A DNA stretch of 64,000 nucleotides from Diplolepis rosae (lineage: Eukaryota > Arthropoda > Insecta > Hymenoptera > Diplolepididae), in NCBI GenBank assembly GCA_030998225.1, contig JAPYXD010000466.1, positions 7,481,001 through 7,545,000 on the forward strand. Direction: 5' to 3'. A program made the position numbers and the translations under genes. The notes beneath the pieces were generated by a model that worked only from the letters and a program-made list of their open reading frames with translations, was not told the origin of the DNA and made no database searches. Positions 45,241-56,400 of the stretch are shown one piece after another. Every line of letters begins with the position of its first letter. Positions within the stretch are counted from its first letter, which is position 1.

Positions 45241-46844
45241 AGTCGTTCCTATTTCCAAAAGAATAAATAATCTCTACATATCGATTATTCCCGATCACGG
45301 CTTAGTTATAATATACAAAGAATTCTACGTACCAACCAGACTAGTTTGTATAAATAATATGTCAACAACAAGTGCAACCGATTAACTTATAAGCTTCTTT
45401 TGAAATACTAACACTGAAAATAAATTACGAATATTCTATGCGATTGATAGAAATTAGAAAAGTCACGGAAATCACTGGTAGCAAATGTAAAGTGTATAAT
45501 AATTATGAACTAAAGAAAAGCTCTTTCTTATTCAGTACAGTGCAGATCTCGCCCAGGTACAGTTATTCTTAAAAATCATTTGATAACTATTTTTGATAAA
45601 ATAAGCATTAAAAAGGTAAAGTTTAAAACTGGGATGGTAAAGTTGAAATGTCACTGCGTACTTTAACAGGAAACAAGTCTCGGTATCAGATAGGATACTT
45701 TCCCGACATGTGTCCTCGCAGACAATTTCACTCTAAAATTGTATAAAACAATTAATGATTTTTTAAAAATTAAAAATCTTTCTGTGGAAACAGTCACTTT
45801 TGTATTCTTTGAAAACAATTAATTTCATTCTAGGATTTAAGGGGTTATACCACTTTGGCCGCTTCAAAAAATCGAATTTTCGTTTTATTTCTAAAGTACT
45901 TTCTATATATACGAAAATGATATGCCAATAGTTAATTTTTATTTTAATCATTTTTAATCACAACTAAACTACAACGAAAATTTTAAACGCGTTTTTCTCG
46001 AAACTGCATTTTCAAAGTCGGTGGGCACTCGAGCTTTACCAATTTTCGATCAATCGACTTAAATCTTTTTTTAATGGAATCATTAGATGTTTCTCTAGTG
46101 AAATATGTAGGATTTTTTTAAAATTTGATGTTTGCATTTTTTATGTAACCTTAAGTAACGAAATATAGAGTTGAATACGTATCTCTTACTTAAAATCGAT
46201 GCCATTTTATTAAAAATGGATATTTTTAAAAACGGCTACGTAATTCGCTAGTTTTTTGAATAAAGAAACTAATTTTTTTTCCATCAGAATAGTATTTTCA
46301 TGCTACGGCATAATGGGGAAAGGTACAATGGGTCTAGAACCTAATTACCGGCGGGTCGAGTCTAGACCCCTCCCTCTAATAATGTAATGTAATGTAATTG
46401 CATTGCGAATAGACAATTGTAAAGATCAGTACAAATAAACGAAATGGAAAAGCAGTAAAAACAGACGAACAGAACAATAAATTTGCGAATGCTGCGATCA
46501 GAAAATCGATTTTATGGCTTAGTATTGCCAACCGCGTGCAATCGTGACATTATTCTAGAAGGAAATAGCAAATACACAGTCACCGACAAAAATAGCGAGT
46601 AAATGCACGATTTTCAATTTTTAAATCGAGAAGGGACTAATTCTGCCCTTCAAGCGGTGATGCTTCAGTTAATTTCAATCCTTGAGTGCTTAGCGTTGTA
46701 ACCTCTCAAATGGCGTGTTATATAAGTTATCGGGTTAACCCCACTAGGTACTGATATTACTTTGGTACTGTTTCTGCTCTCATAACCATGAAGGTTCCAG
46801 TTAAGTCTGAATCACAGACGCTTATCGTTGGACAATTTCGAGCA
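45241..46844. other. No gene; one dispersed-repeat copy
   Basis: 45663-45800 matches the centre and tail of the tRNA-derived inverted repeat (GGTATCAGATAGGATAC, GTGTCCTCGCAGACAATTT, AATCTTTCTGTGGAAA). 46375-46400 is (AATGT)n. Nothing else recognised. Confidence 0.5.
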
Positions 46845-47331
46845 CCCTAGCGGACCCGGTTGAGAGAACGGTCAGAGAATACTCAGTGGCGAAATTTGAA
46901 TTAGAGGTGTAGCAATAAATATAATAATTTTATTTTTCAGCGATAAAAACTAGAAAAACATCATATACCTGTCACTGAAGGCAGTGCAGTGGTTCACCGT
47001 TTGCAGAAGTGAGATTAAAGTATTTGTGTCTCACTCCAACCAAAAGTCAAGCTTGACGGTGGAGACGTTCCGCCAATTGCGAACCACTGAATTGCCTCCA
47101 GTGACAGGTATTCGATGTTTTTCTAGTTTTGATCACTGATAAATAAAATTATTGTATTTATTGCTACACCTTCTAGTTCAAATTTCGCCACTGAATCATA
47201 ATTGCAACGCCTTAGATGTTTTTTTTTCACCATTCTTAGCCATAATAATGCGAGTTCGGAGAATGTTCAGAGAACAGTCAGAGAACGGTCAGAATATTCT
47301 CTGATCATTCTCTCTACCGGGTCCGCTCGGG
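46845..47331. mobile_element. TIR element with CCCTAGCGGACCCGGT ends
   Basis: Outer arms: CCCTAGCGGACCCGGTTGAG at 46845 and the complement of CCCGAGCGGACCCGGTAGAG ending at 47331 (~40 bp). Inner arms: 46887-47005 and 47072-47196 align as inverted repeats (CAGTGGCGAAATTTGAA... / ...TTCAAATTTCGCCACTG). About 95 bp between the right inner and outer arms has no partner. No ORF. Target duplication not resolved. Confidence 0.7.
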
Positions 47332-47475
47332 CAGTTCGTGATATATACATATTATTAACTTCATCGCACTAGGTCTTACTTTCTCACTGTTTCTTTCTTT
47401 ATATCCAAAAATGTTTGATTTACATCTTAATTCCAAGAGTCTAATCTCTGGCCATTGCGAGAAGTGTTCTATATA

Positions 47476-48368
47476 CTAGGATGTTTGATATTTACGTGAT
47501 ATTTCTGTGAGGTCACCACTAATAACAAATGACTATCATTGTTGACAAGTTACATTCTTCGAACTTCTTCTGTCAAAATTTGAGCCAAATCAATTTATTA
47601 GTTTACAAGTAACAGTGTCTGCAAGCAACCAACTTCCAAATTTTTTGCAAAGATGAAAAAAGTGAATTTTGTGTGTTGAATAAACACTACTTTTTGCGTG
47701 GAATAACCTTATCAGAAACCAAGGCCAAGCTTCATAAATATCATTCGGACTCTACTCCATCACATTGAATGATTTAAAAGTGGTTTACCGAATTTCGTTG
47801 TGTTCGTACGAGCACAGAAATCATACCAAGTCCAGGTCGTCTAAATAAGATCACTACACCAGAAATGTTCAATAAAATCCATGATATTGTTTTGAACTTT
47901 AAATGTGACAATGAATGAAACATGGATCCACCACTATACTCTGAAAACACGTGAAAGGTCCAAGCAGTGGGTTAAACCTGGTGAAGTGCACCAAAACGTC
48001 CGGAAACGCAACAATCGGCTGGGAAACTTATGGCTGGTATTTTTTGGATGCAGATGGAGTAATCTTCATCGACTACCTTTATCATGATGACAATGCACCA
48101 TCTCACACATCGAACATTGCACAAGCAGAAAACCTCAAAGGATGGCTGTGTGGTAGGCGTTTTGAGTCGAACGCAGAAGTTGAATGGGAAACAGAAGGGT
48201 ATTAAAGAGGGTTTGAAAAATCGTATAACTTGGAAGGCATAGAAAAGTTGTAAGATAGCTGGACACGTTGTATCGAGTTAGAAGGAGAGTACATTGGGAA
48301 ATAAAACCGATTTCTACGAAATTAATTAATTCTTTTTCATTTTATCATGTTAATATCAAACACCCTAG
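47476..48368 (+). mobile_element. 893-bp mariner relic
   Basis: TIRs CTAGGATGTTTGATATTTAC and its imperfect complement ending at 48368, with TA on both sides. The plus-strand transposase is heavily broken. From MKKVNF (47655) it reads through GLPNF and NETWIHHYTLKTRERSKQWV, where the first catalytic Asp (D-E-T-W) is Asn, to the second Asp in HDDNAPSHTSN. The third-Asp region (SPDLAPSD) is deleted. The C-terminus CIELEGEYIGK is present. Confidence 0.85.
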
Positions 48369-48544
48369 TATATCAACAGGACAACCGAACTTATCATTGT
48401 CCTCACGTCAGCACGATTTTTACCTTCTTAGCAAAAGGTGTGCTTCAGTCATGCAAGAATTCCAAGCTTTCTTCTTGTCATCACAGTAGTGACGAGTATT
48501 ACTAATCCGGATTTTGCTTATTAAGTAGAAGATACATGTTTTCT

Positions 48545-49850
48545 CAAGGCAAATAGTCCAGATATATTTTGTTATATCTGTGGATATTATGGGATCAAGA
48601 CAAGTCGAAAAATAATGACAGATTTCCTAAAAGGCATACCAGGTCTAGAAGTATGAAAACGGAATTTTTTTGCAAAAGTTACACGTCTGTTGCATTAAAC
48701 TGATCAAAAATATTTTATTCAAAGTAATCTCCATTGCTATATACACATTTTTCCCACCTCTCCGGAAGGTGATGAATGCCACGCCAATAAAACTGTTCGT
48801 CTTTTAAATCAAACCAGTTATCCAGCCATTCTCGTACATTTTCGTACGAAGTGAAGCGTTGTTCAGCGAGAGCGTGACCCAGTGTTGCGAACAGATAGTA
48901 ATCCGACAGAGCCAAATCTGGAAAATAAGCGGCATGTGCCAGTATTTCCCAACTGAACGTCTCGATCGTTTCCTTGACCCGTTTCGAAGTGTATGATGGG
49001 GCATTATCGTAAAGAAAGATGACTTTGTCTTGCCTTCTTCGATAATCCGGTCGTTTTTCTTGTTTTGGCAAGAGCATGTTCACCGTAAGCTTCGACAAGC
49101 ATTCGATGCGATTCTGCAGTAGTTTTCTTCAAGTGATAACAAAAAACCAGTGCTGTCCGCAAATCATAGTTCGTAGGCACAAAACTCGACATGTTGATTC
49201 TTGTAGTAAATACACTGGTATATCGAACTTGGGTTGTTGTCTACTGAAAATCTTTCTCAGCTGCTAGAGGGAGAAGATGGCGCTGCAGAAGCGGTCGTAC
49301 GGTCCCTAAACTGATGGCAAGCACCATCAATAAGGAAATTCCGGTTTCATACTTCTACACCCGGTATAAGCAACGTGATTCAAAGTACTTGTTTACTAAC
49401 AAAGATAAAAACTGTGTGCCGCATTTTGCATGTAACAGTTGTTCAACATCTTTGAAAAATGAAAAAGATGAGGATATTCATCCTTTACGTTTTAGGAAAC
49501 CAGGCGGTAGTCTGAATATGATAATCATGAAAATTGTTATTTCTGTAAAAGATACACTTTTGGTTTCAATCGACGAAATAGAAGTCATATAACATATCTA
49601 TAAATTTCATCCATAATATTTTCCGCAATGGGAGATGAAGATTTTTGTGCGGAAATTCACGAATCAAACGCGGGCGTCACTAAAAATAATTCATAAGATG
49701 ATCACTTCAGAACATGATGACTTTTAAGTCACTGTTTAAGTCACTATGACAATAAAAATGAAGTACCTCAAAGGTTTAGCCAAGAAAAACTAAATCACTT
49801 GATCAGAGAGTTTGGTTTGAAAAGAATAAATGTAAATGTGTAATGCAAGG
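48545..49850 (+). pseudogene. Zinc-knuckle N-terminus of a transposon protein, split by a mariner
   Basis: 48545-48636 reads SPDIFCYICGYYGIKTSRKI, then MTDFLKG. After the mariner (48639-49364), coding resumes one frame off as KYLFTNKDKNCVPHFACNSC. Much degraded, PQRFSQEKLNHLIREFGLKR lies at 49765-49830. The C-Y-I-C-G plus P-H-x-x-C-x-x-C pair and the L-N-x-L-I-R-E-x-G-L block are features of a widespread arthropod repeat protein whose function is not known to me. Only the N-terminal third remains. Confidence 0.55.
48639..49364 (-). mobile_element. 726-bp mariner with central deletion
   Basis: TIRs CCAGGTCTAGAAGTATGAAA and the complement ending TACACCCGG at 49364, flanked by TA. The minus-strand N-terminus MSSFVPTNYDLRTALVFCYH (49192) to GEHALAK is joined to KRPDYRRRQDKVIFLYDNAP. 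It continues to the third Asp in DLALSDYYLF and the C-terminus PERWEKCVYSNGDYFE. The central ~150 residues with the first Asp are deleted. Inserted in the zinc-knuckle fragment above. Confidence 0.9.
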
Positions 49851-50321
49851 GGACTCATACTAATCAATCGCTTCAACTACTAAGACACAGGGACCCATAT
49901 CAAGTTTTTTTAGTGAAAGTATGAAAAATTTTGACTTGAATAAAGTGAACCATAAAAAATTTGAATCAGATGAAAATAATAGATTTTTTATGGTCGTAAA
50001 CTCTAGAAAAATTTTAGTTGCTTTCAAGTATTTTTGGTTAATATTATTTCTGCAATCAAAATCCATAAATTTCAAATTATTCAAACTTTTAATGACTTAT
50101 TTGATATAAAATTTCTCACACTTTCACAAAAAAGAAATTGATAAAAAAAATTATAAATGGAACAAACTGACGAAATAATCAGTTGGACTTTGCTTAAGTT
50201 TGAGTCCGATCAGTAGAACTCCATACCTTGGGTGGATTCAGTAGATAAATAATGCCCTTTATATAGCAGACACCTGAAATTTATATAATGTTTGATTTAT
50301 ATTCTTGATTCATACACCAAC
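49851..50321. other. No recognised feature; GH1 3' exons not found here
   Basis: This is where the next GH1 exon would be expected if the intron were short. I see no T-E-N-G-like coding on the minus strand, only AT-rich DNA. Confidence 0.4.
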
Positions 50322-50472
50322 CTTCAGCCAGGAACTTGCAGATCCAGGCCATGCAGGATCCGATATTTTTTCATAACCTTTATCATTAAACCAGACTTCG
50401 CCTTCTTTTCTTTCAATAGGCACGGCTAAATATGATGTATAATGATTCAATGCGAAATAATCTGCTGTTCCT
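50322..50472 (-). CDS. GH1 exon (E): [11 protein letters not shown] to SASSWLK
   Basis: Acceptor CTTCCAG|AGGAAC and donor CTGAAG|GTTGGT. 151 bp, leaving in phase 0. Encodes the conserved G-T-A-D-Y-F-x-L-N-H-Y block and [13 protein letters not shown]. The intact donor shows that the gene goes on to the left. Confidence 0.85.
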
Positions 50473-53400
50473 CTGGAAGAAATAAAAATATCGATATGGC
50501 ATTTGTCTCAATATCTTCAATTTCCCAAGTAATAATAAACATAAAAAATAATTAAAACCGGCAATCGAAAGACCCGAGCTCGAGTCCTAGCACAGTTGAA
50601 AGCATCTCTTTTCCAACAAAAGGATTTCAAATTCCTTAAAAATAATAATTATATTTGGAAATACGAATTAAATTTTAACTTATTAAGGCAGAAAACATAT
50701 CACTCGAATCGTAATAATTCATACATTCCACAAATTTCATTTTTAAAACGCTAATCCAAAACTTTAAAATTATTTTATTCTGCAATCCTGATCTTACTTC
50801 AAGCACGAGCCTGAGCAAAACATTTGAAGACGTTGAAATACGTTTTAAACAGAGGTACTTGCCTAATATATTCAACTTCCTTCTGCGTAAAAACTGGCAA
50901 CCTAGATCGAGGCCAGTTTTGGATTCTGCTGTTCTCGTCGATTCTTTCTCTCATGATTTTCGGATAATCGCCCTCTTTTGAAAAAATAGGATTTGCCATC
51001 CAACCACAAGAATATTCAAAGGCTATATCAGACCATGAATTGTCTTCTCCATTTTTAACATAATGGTGTGGGCAAGCGAGAACAATTCCAATTTGTCCAT
51101 TCTGAATTGGACGAAATTCTTCATCGTATATGTGGTAGGCTTTAGCGTGAGCTTTTAATAAATTGTGCATACATATATAATCTGCGTTAAGTGACATGTT
51201 CAGAGCTGGAAACAAAGAAGTAATAATTAGTTTATTGACAAATATTCCCTTTTAACAGCCAACGTTTCAATTGTGTGCATCTGCGTAACGCATGTAAAGG
51301 GTGATTTTTTAAGCGCTTAAGAACTTCAAATTGAAACAAGGCACTGAAAAATTAATGGAAGGTTTATTTTTCTCATTTTGAAAGTAATATGGACCGATGA
51401 TGGCGTTAGTGTATACTCTACACCAAACATTCAATTTTAATGAATGTAATGGCGTCTTAAGATATTGTCTTGGACTGATCTCCTTCTACAAACGGTAATT
51501 TTGCTTCTTGTTCACATATCCTAAGGAGATCGATTAAGTTGGCCATAAAATGAACGAAGAGCTCTATAAGTTTCGCGAACGGAACTTCGATTTTGAAAAT
51601 AAATTTCCATAATTTAGAAGCATTGATCAAGTGTCAAATGATTCATGATTAAATGGAAAATTATTTATAATATTACAATATTTAATTGAGAATGAAAATT
51701 ACCAGGAGCATTTATAACACCTCCATATCCGTCAGAACAAACAGAATCTGGTTCATTGATGGTTGCAAAAAATTTCACCTTAGGACCAAATTCACGAAAC
51801 AGAACCCTAGAATAATCACCAAACCAATCCACTATCAGTTCATTAGTCCATCCTCCCAAATTTTCCAGAGTTTGCGGGTGATCCCAGTGATAGATCGTCA
51901 CAAAAGGTTCGAGTCCTTTGGATCGAAGATCGTCAATAAGATTATGATAATATTTGACTCCCGCTTCACTGATTTTGTTTCCAAATCCAGTAGGAAAAAT
52001 TCGTGACCAACTTATTGAAAAACGGTAAAAATCAAACTGAAATGAGAAAAACACTCAATTTCCCTTTTAATTTTAATATGAATTTTTGCACAAGAATTAT
52101 GCAAATATTACATATTTAATTTATGATTTAAATAACTATTTATATGCCCTCAAGCACATAACATGTCATGCAATGATGTAACATCAATAAATGAAATTCA
52201 TCAAAATATTATAACACTCACATAAAAGTAATATGTTTGAAACGTAGAATACTTACTCCTATATCTTTGAGAATTGCAACATCTTCTTTGTACTTGTTAA
52301 AAGAATCACAAGCCACGTCTCCGTTACTCCCATCAACAATCAAATACGGCTTATCATGGGTCAATCTATCCCAAACATTCTCTCCTTTATCTTCAAAATA
52401 AGTAATATTTTGTAAAGCCCAAGTAGTTAACTTCTTTGAAATATTGAATTTTATTTAGATTTCGAAAAGATCTTTGTACTTGAAATTTACAAAATAAGTA
52501 ATATTTAGTAAATTTTAAGTAGTTAACTTCTTAAAAATATTTAATTTTATTTAGATTTTGATAGGATCTTTGTACTTGAAATTTGAGACATATTACTCAT
52601 TTTTAATACAAAAGAGAATAAGGAAAACATTATCTCCTCTATTTTCAGAATAAGTAATATTTTTTAAATTCATACTAATTAACTTTTTTGGGGTATTTAA
52701 TTTTATTAGGATTTTGTTAGGATCTTTGTACTTGATTTGAATATGACAAAATTATTTGCATTCACTATTTAATAGAAAAGGGCATATTGAATTCTATTGG
52801 ACTAAGGTAGATGTCCCAGTAATCATGATATGAAGAGATTTTCTTGACTCAAAATGTTCAAAAAATTATGTTGGGAAGGATAATTTAGAAAAATATTGCT
52901 ACTTGGAACTTCCTAGAATACTATAAAAATGTGGCTTACAACACAAGTAACACAACAAGAAATCGTGATTTGGAAATTTCGAAAACAAAATGAACAATTT
53001 CTTCACGATTTTAAAAACATATTTCATTAATAATTTGATTTAATATTAACCCTTGGAGCACATACCTATTTTTCTATCACGGAGAACACTGTGTGTTTGT
53101 GAGACCCCATCCACTTTTTCACGGTCTACCATTTCAAAACTCTTCACACGACCAACTTAAAAAATTTCACAGATATTATTTAAACATTGCAAAACCAATC
53201 TCCTTAGTTCAAATACCTCATTAGAAATATTTAAACATCGAAAAAAATTCCAAAATTTTTTTTTTTTTCAAAAAAAAAAGGAAATTTTGTGAAAAAATTG
53301 TAATCTTTTAAATTTATTGGCTAAAAACTTAGCCCTGTATTCTAAAATAGTGGTAGTACAATTTGAAGAACATTAATTTAACCGTGTTCTCTTCAAAAAC

Positions 53401-56400
53401 CATATTTATTTTGCAGATTGACGGAAGTGGTTTTTTCAAGTGTGAAAAAGCGCGTTCCTTTTTATGAAAAACGTGGATAAAAATTAATTTTTCACAAACT
53501 ATACTTGAAAATGTTATATTTTTATTGTGATTTATTTGAAATATATGATTGAAATGAGCAACTAATATAAAAATAAAGTTACAACTATACAGTGCCATTG
53601 CCATCTTAACAAATATAAGCTTGATGATCTTTACATATTGGGAGCAAGCAGCATCGAAACATGTGTCTTGTTTTTCTATCTTTATTGTAAGTACAAAGTG
53701 CACATCCTGCCCGTTTCTACAACTATGCTCGACCACAAAACTGAACTTATAACATAAATTGATGATTCGAAACGCCGACTAACTACAGCACTATACGGAG
53801 GAAGCTTCGGGACGCTTAGTTAGGACCCCAAACTACTGCCAGGGGGCCTTAGGTCGGCCAAATTTCTGACTGTCTAAAAGTTGTTAAGGATGAAACTTCA
53901 GGACATGGTTCAACGGCCCCTGTACTACTGTGGGCAAAAACTAAGGTGAATTTCATTATAAAATAAAAAATCCTTATTTATTTGTCCAAATCAATTTCAT
54001 CCCCTTCAAAGTAATCCCCTTCCGATATAATGCACTCATGACAACGTTTTTTCCAATCGCCGAAACACTTGTTAAATTCGATTTCCGAAATTGCCTTCAA
54101 AGCCTTCTTCGTTTCGGCTTGTATCTCTTCAATCGTGTCAAAACGGTGTCCTCGGAGTGGTCTTTTGAGTTTGGGGAATATCCAGAAGTCACATGGAGCC
54201 AAATCAGGTGAATATGGTGGTTGTGGAACGATATGCGTTGAGTTTTTGGCAAAATGGTCACGAAGAACGAGTGCAGTGTGAGACGGCTCAATATCGTGAT
54301 GCAAAAACCACGAGTTGTCTGCCCAAAATATCTTTTGAAATGGTGTTGAGTGATTCTCTTCAAATGCCAATAGTGTCAGCAAGGTCTCTTATTGTCAATC
54401 GACGATTTTTAAGCACTAATTCTTTGATTTGATTGACGTGTTGCTCGCCAGTTGATGTTGATGGTCGTCCGGGGCGTTCCAAGTCATCAACACGTTCACT
54501 GCCTTCTTTAAGGTCTTCATACCACTTATAAACATTTTTTTGCGATATGGTCAAATCACCGAAGGCCTTCTGCAACATTCTGAACGTTTCCGCAACTGAA
54601 ATTTCATTGCGCAAACAAAATTTAATGGTACTTCTTTGCTCAACAAATTCAGACATTGTAAAAATCGGAAAAATCACTTTTAGTCGTTCAGAAAACACAA
54701 GCGTAACTATGTAACAAATGATAACATTGACTTGAAATTTGGCACAGATGTCAGTAACAGTAGGATCAACATAAAAATAGAAAAGTTTGCCCGAATCGGT
54801 TAGCCCGCGAAGTTTGAATTAAAAATTCACCTTAGTTTTTACCCACAGTAGTCTATACTCCGAGGGTTAATAAAATTTTGAGAACTTTAACGCAGTCTTC
54901 GTTTTATGGCGTGATCACTGGGAAAAGAGGGTTTTTCCAACTTTCCAGTAATTCTGGTCAGTATTTCTTGCACAAAAAATATGCTAAATGTAAATTACAC
55001 ATCATTTTATGAAACAGAATTTATTTCTTACTATGGGAAAACGATTTTCCTCAAGAGCAAGTGATTGTTTTACACCATCATACACTAAATGTATCCTAAC
55101 CTGAAATTTTAGCGATTTTCATAGTTTCTCGATTCATCGCAAGTGACTGCAAAATCGATTTTCAAAAGTGATTTGCATAAATTTTGTATACGAATAAAGT
55201 AATTTTTACGACGAGAACTGTTCAAATAAAGGATTGGTTGTGTCACCCTCCACAGTTAATATTAGAAAAGAAATTGGTTTGCTTATATATCCTCAAAATT
55301 TGAGCCCGATAAAAAAATAATTCAGCTATCGCAAGCACAAGCACATTTAAGTTTGAAACAGTGAACAGTGCAAAATTTATTTTTTATACTTAAACCATTT
55401 ATAAATTTGGATAATTCTTGCCTACTAGAATTGGTAGTCTATATTACTGCCAATATATCCTGCATGATAAAAGTAAATTTCAAAAACTACATAGTTCCAC
55501 TATAATTGACCAAAAGTGGCTGTAGTTTAATTTTTTCGTTATTTCAAAGTGAAGTACATTAATATACACAGTGTGTCCCAAAAATAACCGAACTTTTTGG
55601 ATATAGAATAAGATACACATTATATTATCTTTGAAAGTTATTATTTATTCAAAATAGGTTCCATTAGACTCAATACAACGTTTGGAACGATCAACCAGCG
55701 CATGCATAAATTTTTTTATGTCATTTGTAGGAATGTTCTTCAGCACTTCGGTTACGGCTGCTTGAATGGCTGGGATATCATCATAAAATGCTCCTTTCAT
55801 CTTGGTTTTCAGTTTTGGAAATAGAAAATAGCCACATGGTCATAGATCAGGTGAATACGGAGGGTGGTTGATGAGAGAAATCCATTTTTCATAAAAAATT
55901 CGTTAACTTTTTTGGTCTTCATTTAACTGATGCGGAACAAAACGTGCACAGACCTTTCTTTTACCCAAATCATCAGTTAAAATTCTCCAAATAGTGTTTT
56001 TACTCGTATTTAATTGCTCAGCCAACATTCTCGTAGTAAAATTTGCATCGATACCAATGATTACACGGACTTTTTCCACCAATTCAGCACGATTACTAAC
56101 TTCTGGACGACCTGGCCTTAGGTCGTCATTTAAGTCCTCACGACCCTTTTTAAATCGTGTAAACCACGTATAAACTCGAGTACGACTCATACAATCATCA
56201 CCATAAACTTTTTCCATCAATTGAGCATTTGGATCATAAAAGGGCCTCTCCGCGCGAAACCCGGTAAAAGTATTGTCCAATGTGAAAATCGAAGGATGAA
56301 AATTAATTTTCGTGAAATCGTAAAAAAAATAATACCGTTATTTGCAGGTCGGTTAGGCGCGTCTTTTTTGTTGCATAAACTTTTTTATCCGATGATTTGT

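Noticed and set aside
51686..52006. 106-codon plus-strand ORF
   Set aside because: Antisense shadow of GH1 exon C, which has clear family motifs and splice sites.
53329..53736. 135-codon minus-strand ORF as a gene
   Set aside because: No recognisable motif, AT-driven composition, and located inside a TTAA-flanked element; could be chance.
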